This document shows positions 1 through 6,413 of a stretch of DNA of 26,084 bases, piece by piece (position 1 is the first letter of the stretch; the number at the start of each line of letters is the position of its first letter). The notes below the pieces were generated by a model. The model saw only the letters and a list, made by a program, of their open reading frames with translations, was not told where the DNA came from and searched no databases. The position numbers were made by a program, and so were the translations under genes. This stretch comes from CAG-390 sp045546615 (lineage in GTDB: Bacteria > Bacillota > Clostridia > Oscillospirales > CAG-272), in the NCBI GenBank assembly GCA_045546615.1, contig JAZQDD010000014.1, forward strand, positions 1 through 26,084, written 5' to 3'.

Positions 1-10
1 GAGTGATAAT

Positions 11-358
11 ATGGCTAAAAATTATTTACTGATTTATTCGGAGCAGCTTGCGACCGATATAGAATTACTTTGTCAAAACATAACCGCTCCGTCCAACACT
101 CTTTTCCAAATCCGCAAAAGCTCAAGCAGCGTTTATGCAAATATTCGGGAAGCAAATTACGGACAGAGTAAAGCGGATATGCTTTCAAAGTTCGAAATAG
201 CTCTCAAAGAATGTAGCGAGACAGAAGGTTGGTTACAGTTGTTATTCAACACAAGTAGTATTGATGAAAAAACATATAAAAGCCACAGAAATCTTTGCGG
301 TCGTATCAGGCGAATATTGATTGCGAGCTGTAAAACATTGAAGGAAAATACGCAATGA
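11..358 (+). CDS. Four-helix-bundle protein (23S rRNA-IVP / Avd-like)
   Basis: A 115-residue, almost all-helical protein. The pattern ANIREA near residue 45, then a run ending KFEIALKECSETEGWL (about 61-76), is the signature of the small four-helix-bundle family that includes proteins encoded in 23S rRNA intervening sequences and the Avd accessory protein of diversity-generating retroelements. Members bind nucleic acid or form pentameric barrels; no enzymatic role is known for most. The start ATG has only a partial GAG ribosome-binding sequence visible because the window begins ten bases upstream, so a longer upstream start cannot be excluded. Its last codons overlap the next gene by an ATGA junction, so the two are probably co-translated. 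Whether a reverse transcriptase lies upstream cannot be seen here. Family assignment is fairly sure; function is unknown. Confidence 0.8.
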   Translation: MAKNYLLIYSEQLATDIELLCQNITAPSNTLFQIRKSSSSVYANIREANYGQSKADMLSKFEIALKECSETEGWLQLLFNTSSIDEKTYKSHRNLCGRIRRILIASCKTLKENTQ

Positions 359-888
359 ACTCTATGCAAACAGAAAGACTTATTCTACGACCGTGGTTAG
401 CAGATGACTTAGATGATCTTTATGAATATTCCTCGGATGAACGAGTTGGATCAATGGCGGGGTGGAAGCCTCATATAAGTAGAGAAGAGGCTCGTAAAGC
501 ATTGGATGAATATATGATGCAAGAAAATCATTGGGCTATTGTTTTAAAATCAGAAGACAAAGTTATCGGAGCAATAAAGTTGAATCCCGATAACAATCGA
601 GGCAAATATTATGCTAAAGCCATAAGCTTTGTTCTGTCTCCGCTCTATTGGGGAAAAGGAATTATGACAGAAGCGGTCAAAAGAATAATACGCTATTCCT
701 TTGACGAGTTGAAAATCGACTTGTTATCAGCGTTCCACTATTCAGAAAATCTACGTTCCAAAAGAATCATAGAAAAATGTGGGTTCGAATATGAAATCAC
801 ATTATATCAATCCGTCAAAAGATATGACGGCAAGGCGCAGGATATGGTCTGCTATAGCATCTTAAGGGACAATTACTATAAGGCTTGA
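355..888 (+). CDS. GNAT family N-acetyltransferase (RimJ/RimL type)
   Basis: A 177-residue GCN5-related acetyltransferase that transfers acetyl from acetyl-CoA to an amine. The N-terminal TERLILRPW (residues 6-14) is the typical RimJ/RimL-type opening. A central strand (VIGAIKLN) is followed by the acetyl-CoA pyrophosphate-binding loop around LYWGKGIMTEAV, and then the SENLRSKRIIEKCGF helix that closes the cofactor site in this group. Length is normal for the family. The start ATG overlaps the stop of the preceding helical-bundle gene (ATGA), so the pair forms an operon; a second Met three codons in is a possible alternative start. The substrate cannot be told from sequence: ribosomal-protein N-termini, antibiotics and small polyamines are all known for related enzymes. 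Confidence 0.9.
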   Translation: MNSMQTERLILRPWLADDLDDLYEYSSDERVGSMAGWKPHISREEARKALDEYMMQENHWAIVLKSEDKVIGAIKLNPDNNRGKYYAKAISFVLSPLYWGKGIMTEAVKRIIRYSFDELKIDLLSAFHYSENLRSKRIIEKCGFEYEITLYQSVKRYDGKAQDMVCYSILRDNYYKA

Positions 889-938
889 CCTTTTTTCAGT
901 TTTACCTACCCAAGTTGACCTTTTCGCTCGTTTATCGC

Positions 939-976
939 AACGCAAAAAGGACACCCGAAGGTGTCCTTTTTGCGTT
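939..976. terminator. Bidirectional hairpin terminator after the GNAT gene
   Basis: Perfect 16-bp inverted arms at 939-954 and 961-976 with a six-base loop. The arms contain runs of A and T, so the hairpin has a U-tract in either direction. It lies 50 bases after the acetyltransferase stop. Confidence 0.85.
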
Positions 977-989
977 GGCAGCGGCACCG

Positions 990-1100
990 TCGCTTCGAAG
1001 CTCGCTCCGCGAGCGAAGCGATGCGGAACTAGGTTCGCATTCGCCGCTCGGAGATCTGCAAGCTCGCTTGCAAGGCGTAGAGCGTGCGAATCTTCGCACG
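990..1100. repeat. Hairpin-rich intergenic repeat block
   Basis: This is the non-coding part of a 333-base gap (889-1221). It holds several nested inverted repeats: TCGCTTCG (990-997) against CGAAGCGA (1014-1021) with an inner GCTCGC/GCGAGC pair, and a hairpin of 7-bp arms CGTGCGA (1083-1089) and TCGCACG (1094-1100). The 14-mer ACTAGGTTCGCATT at 1028-1041 recurs exactly at 1897-1910, beside the large palindrome of the next intergenic region. Short open frames run through on both strands, but they have no ribosome binding site and a composition set by the repeats, so I read none as a gene. Confidence 0.6.
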
Positions 1101-1128
1101 AAGTGTGAATATCCCAGTAGCCGCCCAC

Positions 1129-1221
1129 ACCCGCAAAATCCGAGCATTGGTTGAATTTTCCTTTTCCTCTTGTTTTCAAGCTGACGGCGTGCTATAATAA
1201 ACTTGGAAAGGCGGTGTAAAC
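1129..1221 (+). promoter_or_regulatory. Promoter module, copy A
   Basis: First of three related modules. It carries the conserved block CCGCAAAATCCGAGCATTGG from 1131, then a -35 TTGTTT (1170-1175), a 17-base spacer and an extended -10 TGCTATAAT (TATAAT at 1193-1198), and ends in the ribosome binding sequence AAAGGCGG (1207-1214) seven bases before the ATG of the next gene. Copies B (1917-2000) and C (2723-2806) share the same order of elements. Promoter reading is by match to sigma-A consensus. Confidence 0.85.
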
Positions 1222-1749
1222 ATGAAATTCAATAAGCTTATATTCATTTTCTTGTCCGTTGTAATTTTAATTGTCTCTGTTTTGCCTGTAATCTTAAATG
1301 AAAATGCCGCAATTTCATTTAATTCTGCTCCGGCATTGGTATTTGGTATTTGTTCTTCCGTTTATGCTATTATTGCCTTTGTGAATAAAGAACAGGGTAA
1401 TCTCTTCGTGTTGGGAAGAAACAAATTATTTATTGCTTTTTTACGTTCGCGAAGAGACGATAACCTCGATACAAATAGCGATGAATACAAGAAGGAATTT
1501 GCGCTTTCCGCTTTCATCTTCTGCGCTTCCATTCCGCTTTATATACCGCTTGCGTTTTTTGCCAAGAGTTTTTATACAGCTCTTTCTTCGGCACTTTCTG
1601 TAACGATTTTGAGAATTCTGTTTACGTTTGTATTGGTGTTGATTCCTCGCATAATTAAAAATGCGCAAGATAAAAAGCAAGATCGCGTTAAGGATGAAGC
1701 GGATAGAAAAGAGCAAGAACGTCGCGAATCAATGGGAAAATGGAAATAA
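1222..1749 (+). CDS. Small hypothetical membrane protein
   Basis: A 175-residue protein I do not recognise. It begins with MKFNKLIF and has about four predicted transmembrane stretches: residues 6-26, 36-53, a region after a charged central loop (about 91-113), and 117-142. A strongly charged Lys/Glu/Arg-rich cytoplasmic tail (about 146-175) is likely helical. The central loop, rich in Arg and Asp (RSRRDDNLDTNSDEYKKE), would also be cytoplasmic. It is driven by promoter module copy A and closed by its own terminator, so it is a monocistronic unit. The following gene starts with the same ATGAAATTCAA and the same promoter module, yet the proteins are unrelated. Real expression is likely given the strong promoter and ribosome binding site; function is unknown. 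Confidence 0.75.
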   Translation: MKFNKLIFIFLSVVILIVSVLPVILNENAAISFNSAPALVFGICSSVYAIIAFVNKEQGNLFVLGRNKLFIAFLRSRRDDNLDTNSDEYKKEFALSAFIFCASIPLYIPLAFFAKSFYTALSSALSVTILRILFTFVLVLIPRIIKNAQDKKQDRVKDEADRKEQERRESMGKWK

Positions 1750-1773
1750 TATAACATAATAATCACATAAAAC

Positions 1774-1815
1774 TCCGCATCAAGGGAGCTAACCTTTGAT
1801 GCGGATAACTTTTTT
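1774..1815 (+). terminator. Rho-independent terminator
   Basis: The arm TCCGCATCAAGG (1774-1785) pairs with CCTTTGATGCGGA (1793-1805) with one bulged T, followed by a T-run at 1810-1815. It lies 25 bases after the stop of the membrane protein gene. Confidence 0.8.
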
Positions 1816-1868
1816 AGAATGCCTGATATCATCTGCTTCGTTTTTGTCCGCGTCACCGCGGTTTCTCA

Positions 1869-1902
1869 CCTAGTCCCAAGCCGCGTGCGGCTTGGGACTA
1901 GG
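1869..1902. repeat. Perfect 34-base palindrome
   Basis: Arms of 16 bp (1869-1884 and 1887-1902) match perfectly around a two-base GT centre. The half-site reads CCTAGTCCCAAGCCGC. There is no T-run after it, so it is not an ordinary terminator. The right edge continues into ACTAGGTTCGCATT (1897-1910), which is repeated at 1028-1041 upstream of promoter module copy A, so this sequence appears to be the outer part of a larger repeated unit that ends in the promoter module. Confidence 0.85.
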
Positions 1903-1916
1903 TTCGCATTTCCCGC

Positions 1917-2000
1917 CTTCCCCGCAAAATGTGAGCATTGGTTGAATTTGCCGCTTGCCGTTGATTTTCAGCCGCGAAAATGCTATAATAAAATCGGAAA
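1917..2000 (+). promoter_or_regulatory. Promoter module, copy B
   Basis: An 84-base block aligning without gaps to 2723-2806 with six mismatches by hand comparison. It contains the GCAAAAT..GAGCATTGGTTGA element, a -35 TTGATT (1961-1966), a 17-base spacer and an extended -10 TGCTATAAT (TATAAT at 1984-1989). The ribosome binding sequence GAAAGGCGG follows at 1997-2005, before the ATG at 2013. Confidence 0.88.
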
Positions 2001-2012
2001 GGCGGTAATTAA

Positions 2013-2666
2013 ATGAAATTCAAGGATTCTTTTGGGTCGCAGTTACTTGCATGTATATGTCTTTTTATTTTTATCCCTATTGCTATCCCTGTTGCTCTAT
2101 TCGTTTTAATTTTCAAATTTATCACTATACCCTTTAGTTACTACAAATATACGCACTCACAATATCAAAAGGATTTCCCACACAAATTTAATTTTTTAGA
2201 TCCCTTTCACATTGACAATATCCCTTACTCCATCATAAAAGAAAATGAGTTGCCAATTCAGTATTTCAAGCGGGGTGAGGAATATGGTATGCATGGATAT
2301 TTCATATATAAGGATATTCTACTGGATTTTACCGAGCCATTTTTCTTTGATCCGGAAACAAATACATTCACATTTTATCCCGCAGAAGAGGACGAAGAAA
2401 AAATGGAGGACGATAGTAACCAAGATATTGACGATATCGAAACTTGCTTATCTGTGGAAGAAACAAAAGCTTTCGTTCTTAATGATTTTCACAACAATAT
2501 AAAAGAACGCGAGTGCAAACAAGTTGTTTTTTTCTACTCTCAAAAAAATTTAGAAAAAGCACGTGGTAAAATTGCATTAAATAAGATGAGCGCTCTGAAC
2601 GATTTTGTTGTTTATAAAAAGGATACATTACTTCAAGCGTTAAAAGAATTTATAGATACACATTGA
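2013..2666 (+). CDS. Hypothetical membrane-anchored protein
   Basis: A 217-residue protein I do not recognise. The N-terminus has a long hydrophobic hairpin (about residues 10-42, probably two closely spaced membrane segments), and the remainder is soluble. Residues 45-115 are aromatic-rich with alternating polar positions, suggesting beta structure. A very acidic stretch (EEDEEKMEDDSNQDIDD) lies near residues 126-142, followed by a basic helical C-terminal part. Low-GC codon use resembles the preceding small membrane gene rather than the rest of the window. It has a promoter module copy in front and its own terminator behind, so it is monocistronic. Function is unknown; the layout of membrane anchor plus cytoplasmic body gives no family. 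Confidence 0.75.
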   Translation: MKFKDSFGSQLLACICLFIFIPIAIPVALFVLIFKFITIPFSYYKYTHSQYQKDFPHKFNFLDPFHIDNIPYSIIKENELPIQYFKRGEEYGMHGYFIYKDILLDFTEPFFFDPETNTFTFYPAEEDEEKMEDDSNQDIDDIETCLSVEETKAFVLNDFHNNIKERECKQVVFFYSQKNLEKARGKIALNKMSALNDFVVYKKDTLLQALKEFIDTH

Positions 2667-2686
2667 TTTAGATATCATCTAAACCG

Positions 2687-2711
2687 AAAGACACCCCCGG
2701 GTGTCTTTTTT
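2687..2711 (+). terminator. Rho-independent terminator
   Basis: AAAGACACC (2687-2695) pairs with GGTGTCTTT (2700-2708), with a T-run to 2711. The stem resembles the one after the GNAT gene (GGACAC/GTGTCC), which suggests that the terminators in this accessory block are also related copies. Confidence 0.85.
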
Positions 2712-2722
2712 GCATCACCTCC

Positions 2723-2806
2723 CTTCCCCGCAAAATCCGAGCATTGGTTGAGTTTTCCGTTTACCGTTGATTTTCAGCCGCGAAAATGCTATAATAAAAT
2801 CGGAAA
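2723..2806 (+). promoter_or_regulatory. Promoter module, copy C (no gene behind it)
   Basis: An 84-base copy of the module at 1917-2000 (78 of 84 positions identical by hand alignment). It keeps the -35 TTGATT (2767-2772), 17-base spacer and extended -10 TATAAT (2790-2795). Unlike copies A and B, the ribosome binding sequence is lost: GGAAAGGCGG has become GGAAATTCGG, and no ATG-initiated reading frame with a ribosome binding site follows. The symporter downstream has its own separate promoter. Confidence 0.8.
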
Positions 2807-2901
2807 TTCGGCAGAAAAGGATTTTGCGAAAGAAAAACAGCGCCATCCAAAACGCACATAAAACACAAAAGCAGGTAAGTCAACAGCCTATCTGCTTTTT
2901 T
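2802..2901 (+). ncRNA. Possible short untranslated transcript
   Basis: Inference only. A transcript from promoter module copy C would start near 2802 and meet the hairpin terminator ending near 2901, giving about 100 nt without a plausible coding frame. It could be a small RNA, or simply the remains of a lost gene unit. No known RNA family is recognised. Confidence 0.25.
2867..2901 (+). terminator. Terminator between promoter copy C and the symporter
   Basis: Arms AAAAGCAGGTA (2867-2877) and TATCTGCTTTT (2889-2899), including one G-U pair, enclose an eleven-base loop, followed by a T-run ending at 2901. It separates transcription from copy C from the symporter promoter just downstream. Confidence 0.65.
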
Positions 2902-2914
2902 CGCTCTGTTTCTC

Positions 2915-2943
2915 TTTACATTTTGGTAGAATTATGGTATAAT
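2915..2943 (+). promoter_or_regulatory. sigma-A promoter of the symporter gene
   Basis: -35 TTTACA (2915-2920), 17-base spacer, -10 TATAAT (2938-2943) with an upstream TG (extended -10). The ribosome binding sequence AAAGGAGA lies shortly before the ATG at 2982. Confidence 0.85.
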
Positions 2944-2981
2944 GTGTCAATACCGCAAAAATGCGATAAAAGGAGATATTT

Positions 2982-4205
2982 ATGAAAAAAATACTAAGCC
3001 TTTACGTCAGCTCCCCACTGATACTGCGCATAGCCATCGGACTTGCGTTCGGCGTTTGTCTTGGACTGCTTTTGCCACAAGCCGCCTTTATATCCGTGCT
3101 GGGAAATCTCTTTGTCGGCGCTCTCAAATCGATTGCACCGATACTCGTTTTCGTTTTGGTAATAGCTTCTCTCTCAAGCGCCGCCAAAGGAATCGGAAAA
3201 CGGTTTAGCACCGTAATAATCTTCTACCTTACGTCCACGCTCTTAGCGGCTGTGTGCGCCGTGTTTGCTATGTACATTTTCCCCGTGACCGTCTCTTTGA
3301 CCGGTATCAGCCAGGATGCAACTCCCATGGGACTTGGCGAGGTATTTTCGACTCTTTTGAACAATATGGTATCAAACCCCATATCAGCCATGATAAACGG
3401 TAATTACGTAGGCATTCTGACATGGGCTATTATATTTGGACTTGCCGTGCGCAAGATTGCAAGCGACAAGACCAAGGAGGTTCTTAACGACATTTCCGTA
3501 GCTACCTCTACCGCCGTCGGCTGGGTTATCCAGTTTGCACCCTTCGGCATTATGGGACTGGTTTTCTCGTCCGTCAGCGAATACGGCATGAATATTTTTG
3601 CCCAGTACGGCAAATTGCTTTGCGTTCTGGTCGGCTGTATGCTTTTGGTAGCACTCGTGGTAGACCCCTTGCTCGTGGCTATTTCTCTGCGCCGCAATCC
3701 CTACCCCCTCGTTTTCCGCTGTCTGCGCGAATCGGGACTTACCGCATTCTTTACCCGCAGCTCTGCGGCAAATATCCCCGTAAATATGGCTCTGTGCGAA
3801 AAGCTCGGGCTTGACAAGGAATACTATTCCGTAGCAATTCCCCTTGGCGCAACCATCAACATGGACGGTGCGGCAATTACTATCACGGTATTGTCACTTA
3901 CAGCCGCCTTTTCACAGGGGCTTTCCGTAAACATTCTTCTGGCGATACTGTTGAGCTTTGTGGCAACGCTTGGCGCTTGCGGCGCATCGGGCGTTGCGGG
4001 CGGCTCGCTGCTCCTTGTTCCCATGGCTTGCTCCCTGCTTGGAGTAAGCTCTGACATAGCTATGCAAATGGTTGGCATCGGCTTTGTAGTAGGCGTTGTT
4101 CAGGATTCCCTTGAAACCGCCATCAATTCCGCGGGCGACGTTCTTTTCTGTGCCACCGCGGAGTTCCGCGACCGCTTGAAAAACGGCGAAGATATACATT
4201 TTTGA
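2982..4205 (+). CDS. sstT: Serine/threonine:Na+ symporter SstT
   Basis: A 407-residue polytopic membrane protein of the dicarboxylate/amino acid:cation symporter (DAACS, SLC1-like) family. FFTRSSAANIPVN at residues 256-268 is the signature that sets SstT apart from glutamate carriers; it corresponds to the first serine-rich re-entrant hairpin. PLGATINMDGAA (287-298) supplies the conserved NMDG sodium/substrate site, and GASGVAGGS (334-342) the second re-entrant hairpin. SstT takes up serine and threonine with sodium. Length and motif order are complete. It has its own promoter (2915-2943) and ribosome binding site. The glycosidase gene follows after 29 bases with no visible promoter or terminator between, so they may be one transcript. 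Confidence 0.95.
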   Translation: MKKILSLYVSSPLILRIAIGLAFGVCLGLLLPQAAFISVLGNLFVGALKSIAPILVFVLVIASLSSAAKGIGKRFSTVIIFYLTSTLLAAVCAVFAMYIFPVTVSLTGISQDATPMGLGEVFSTLLNNMVSNPISAMINGNYVGILTWAIIFGLAVRKIASDKTKEVLNDISVATSTAVGWVIQFAPFGIMGLVFSSVSEYGMNIFAQYGKLLCVLVGCMLLVALVVDPLLVAISLRRNPYPLVFRCLRESGLTAFFTRSSAANIPVNMALCEKLGLDKEYYSVAIPLGATINMDGAAITITVLSLTAAFSQGLSVNILLAILLSFVATLGACGASGVAGGSLLLVPMACSLLGVSSDIAMQMVGIGFVVGVVQDSLETAINSAGDVLFCATAEFRDRLKNGEDIHF

Positions 4206-4234
4206 CATAAACTGCAACATCAAGAAGAATAACC

Positions 4235-5071
4235 ATGCTTAAAAAAGAAGACATCCGCATACGCGATCCGTTTATACTCACCGACCGCGAAAACAACTGC
4301 TACTATATGTACGGCACTACCGCGCTGAACGAGGGCAGTCTTGCGGCAAGAAGTTCATTTTCCGTCTACAAGAGCTATGACCTTGAAACCTTTGAAGAAC
4401 CGAAGACCGTCGTTGACGGAGAAAAGCTCGGACTTTGGGCAACGCGCGACTATTGGGCGGCAGAGGTGCATTTTTACGGCGGAAAATACTACCTTTTCGG
4501 TAGTATGAAAAGCGACACGGCGCACCGCGCGACGCAGATATTCGTGTGCGACACTCCAGACGGCGAGTTCGTCCCCGTTTCCGACGCGGCAAGGACTCCC
4601 GAGGATTGGGAATGCCTTGACGGTACGCTCTATATTGAAAATGGCGAGCCGTATATGGTATTCTGCCACGAGTGGACACAGATAAAAAACGGCGAGATCT
4701 GGGCTGTGAAGATGGCAAACGACCTCTCGCGCCCCGTTGAAGAACCCTTTATGCTGTTCCGTGCCTCGGATAACCCGAACGTCTCCGAGATAAAGGGTAC
4801 GGGAAGCGGAAAATACATCACCGACGGTCCGTTTTTGTTCACCGAGGACGGCGTGCTGAAGCTGATGTGGTCGAGCATAGGCAACAAAAAATATCAGATA
4901 TTTATTGCCGAGAGCGACTCCATCCGCGGAAAGTGGACGCACCGCGAGGGGCTTTACAACTTCAGCGGTGGACACGCAATGCTCTTTACCACGCTTGAGG
5001 GCGAGAGGATGATATCCCTGCACGCCCCCAACGATGCAGACCTCGAACGCGCCTGCTTTATGAAATTCTGA
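4235..5071 (+). CDS. GH43-like five-bladed beta-propeller glycosidase
   Basis: A 278-residue protein with the repeated blade pattern of clan GH-F glycosidases (arabinofuranosidases, xylosidases). RDPF at 10-13 gives the usual catalytic-base Asp11; WECLDGTLY places Asp129 as the probable pKa-modulating Asp. Later conserved pieces are TDGPFLF (196-202), LMWSS (210-214) and GGHAMLF (245-251). In many GH43 enzymes the catalytic acid is a Glu in an EGP motif; here the aligned position appears to be Asp197 in TDGP, which I recall as common in one GH43 branch, so this may be a subgroup feature rather than loss of activity. No signal peptide is visible, so the substrate would be an imported oligosaccharide. 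The ribosome binding sequence is weak (AAGAAG). The specific sugar cannot be assigned. Confidence 0.85.
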   Translation: MLKKEDIRIRDPFILTDRENNCYYMYGTTALNEGSLAARSSFSVYKSYDLETFEEPKTVVDGEKLGLWATRDYWAAEVHFYGGKYYLFGSMKSDTAHRATQIFVCDTPDGEFVPVSDAARTPEDWECLDGTLYIENGEPYMVFCHEWTQIKNGEIWAVKMANDLSRPVEEPFMLFRASDNPNVSEIKGTGSGKYITDGPFLFTEDGVLKLMWSSIGNKKYQIFIAESDSIRGKWTHREGLYNFSGGHAMLFTTLEGERMISLHAPNDADLERACFMKF

Positions 5072-5084
5072 CACAAACAAACAC

Positions 5085-5312
5085 AAAGGGGCTGTCTCAT
5101 TTAGCGCAGAACAAAAATACAAAAATAAGTGAAGAAAAAAAGACCGTTTTTTTCGTCCAAAAGGATGAAGAAAGCAATCTTTTTAGGTAGAAATCCTCAC
5201 GGATTTCGATTTTTATACGTATTTTTTAGCCGCGATTTTGCCCTCTGGCGTACCCTCGTACGCCGACGACGGCAAAATCGCGACTTCTGCATCTAACTGA
5301 GACAGCCCCTTT
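5085..5312. mobile_element. MITE-like structured inverted-repeat element, 228 bp
   Basis: Perfect 15-bp terminal inverted repeats AAAGGGGCTGTCTCA (5085-5099) and its complement (5298-5312), extended inward by a shared GCAGAA/TTCTGC (5106-5111, 5285-5290). Inside are a hairpin GAAATCC/GGATTTC (5190-5196, 5201-5207) and a nested stem with outer arms CGCGATTTTGCC (5231-5242, 5271-5282) and inner arms GGCGTAC/GTACGCC (5247-5253, 5258-5264). There is no open frame for a transposase and no clear target-site duplication. It fills most of the 339-base gap between the glycosidase and the VanY gene, and its left end may also terminate transcription from the symporter unit. A non-autonomous transposable element or a dispersed structured repeat both fit. 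Confidence 0.65.
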
Positions 5313-5343
5313 TCTCTTGCTCCCAATAAATTGAAAAATCTCC

Positions 5344-5372
5344 TTGAATTATCAGCGAAAATGTGGTATGCT
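5344..5372 (+). promoter_or_regulatory. sigma-A promoter of the VanY-type gene
   Basis: -35 TTGAAT (5344-5349), 17-base spacer, -10 TATGCT (5367-5372) preceded by TGG (extended -10). AAAAGGAGAAG lies just upstream of the ATG at 5411. Confidence 0.75.
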
Positions 5373-5410
5373 AATTACGTATAGATATCGAGTAAAAAGG
5401 AGAAGTCGAA

Positions 5411-6403
5411 ATGAGCGAAATGAAAAACAGCTCCGCTGCGCAGGCAATGCGCTTTTTCATCGTACTTTTGGCTGTATGCCTTATCGGAGCCGCCGTAATG
5501 CTCGGCGTTCAATTGCTCCGTGACGGCGGCGACACCACCGAATCCCCCGACACCTCGTCAGTAATCGAAAACGAGCCAACCCAAAAGCCCGACACAACTG
5601 CACCCGACACCGCCATGCCGAACACGACCTTACCCGTGACGACTGCACCCGTGACAACTGCACCTGTAACGACCGCACCCGTGACAACTGCACCTGTTAC
5701 CACCGCACCGGTGACCACCGCACCGGTGACCACTGCACCGGTAACGACCGCACCAGTCACTACCGCCCCCAAACCGTCCGCGCCGAAATACGACCTTGAC
5801 GCTTGGTATCTCACGCTTGTAAATCCATGGAACAAGCTCTCTCTTGAATACATTGACACGATCGAGCTTGTTACGGTAAGAAGCAATATCAAAATAGATT
5901 CGAGGATAATCGAACCTCTCAAAAAAATGCTTGCCGACTGCTACGCGGCAAACCCCACCGTTTCCGACAAATGCTCGGGAAAGCCGCTTGTATGCTCGGG
6001 CTTCCGTACTCAAGAATATCAGGAAGGACTTTTCAACAAAAAAATAAACAAGATAAAGGCTGCAAAGCCCAATATCAGCGATGACGAGGCGTACGCCCTC
6101 GCCGCAAAGGAAGTAGCTATCCCCGGCACGAGCGAGCATCATCTCGGTCTTGCCGTTGATATAGTTTGTTGCTCCGCGCACTATAACCTTGACGCGCAAA
6201 AAACGAAAATACGCCAACAATGGCTTATTGATAATTGTCACAAATACGGCTTTATCCTGCGCTATCCCGCCGACAAAACAAGTACCACGGGCATTATATA
6301 CGAGCCGTGGCACTACCGCTACGTCGGCGTAGATATAGCCACCGAGATAATGAGCCGCGGCATCTGCTTTGAGGAATGGCTGGCAGAACAAAAAGCACAG
6401 TAA
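5411..6403 (+). CDS. Membrane-anchored VanY-type D,D-carboxypeptidase
   Basis: A 330-residue peptidoglycan-trimming enzyme of the zinc M15B/VanY family, which removes the terminal D-Ala of muropeptides outside the cell. Residues 14-36 form an uncleaved N-terminal membrane anchor. A Thr/Pro-rich spacer follows, with nine VTTAP units at 76-120. The catalytic domain spans about 128-325: CSGFRTQEYQ (195-204), the zinc motif SEHHLGLAVD (241-250; ligands His243 and Asp250), and EPWHYRYVG (298-306) with base Glu298 and third ligand His301. All key residues are present. It has its own promoter and a good ribosome binding site, and is followed after ten bases by the TIM-barrel isomerase, so the two are probably co-transcribed. 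The same kind of linker occurs in the WG-repeat protein at 16203-18740. Confidence 0.92.
   Translation: MSEMKNSSAAQAMRFFIVLLAVCLIGAAVMLGVQLLRDGGDTTESPDTSSVIENEPTQKPDTTAPDTAMPNTTLPVTTAPVTTAPVTTAPVTTAPVTTAPVTTAPVTTAPVTTAPVTTAPKPSAPKYDLDAWYLTLVNPWNKLSLEYIDTIELVTVRSNIKIDSRIIEPLKKMLADCYAANPTVSDKCSGKPLVCSGFRTQEYQEGLFNKKINKIKAAKPNISDDEAYALAAKEVAIPGTSEHHLGLAVDIVCCSAHYNLDAQKTKIRQQWLIDNCHKYGFILRYPADKTSTTGIIYEPWHYRYVGVDIATEIMSRGICFEEWLAEQKAQ
5633..5770 (+). repeat. 15-bp coding tandem repeat (VTTAP x9)
   Basis: Nine in-frame 15-bp units encode VTTAP in the linker of the VanY-type protein. Synonymous codons vary between units (GTGACA, GTAACG, GTTACC), so the repeat is kept at protein level and is not a very recent expansion. 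Confidence 0.9.
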
Positions 6404-6413
6404 GGAGAAGAAA

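Noticed and set aside
885..1179. Small open frames on both strands in the intergenic repeat block
   Set aside because: Made of the terminator hairpin and short inverted repeats (for example AKRTPEGVLFA, AKRTPSGVLFA from the same palindrome); no ribosome binding site.
1129..2806. Integron-type attC cassette array
   Set aside because: The repeated blocks contain promoters, which integron cassettes normally lack, and no attC core sites or integrase are visible. The cassette idea is kept only in a general form.
6369..6413. Upstream ATG for the TIM-barrel isomerase
   Set aside because: Would overlap the VanY gene by 35 bases and lacks a ribosome binding site, while AAGGAGAAG directly precedes the ATG at 6414.
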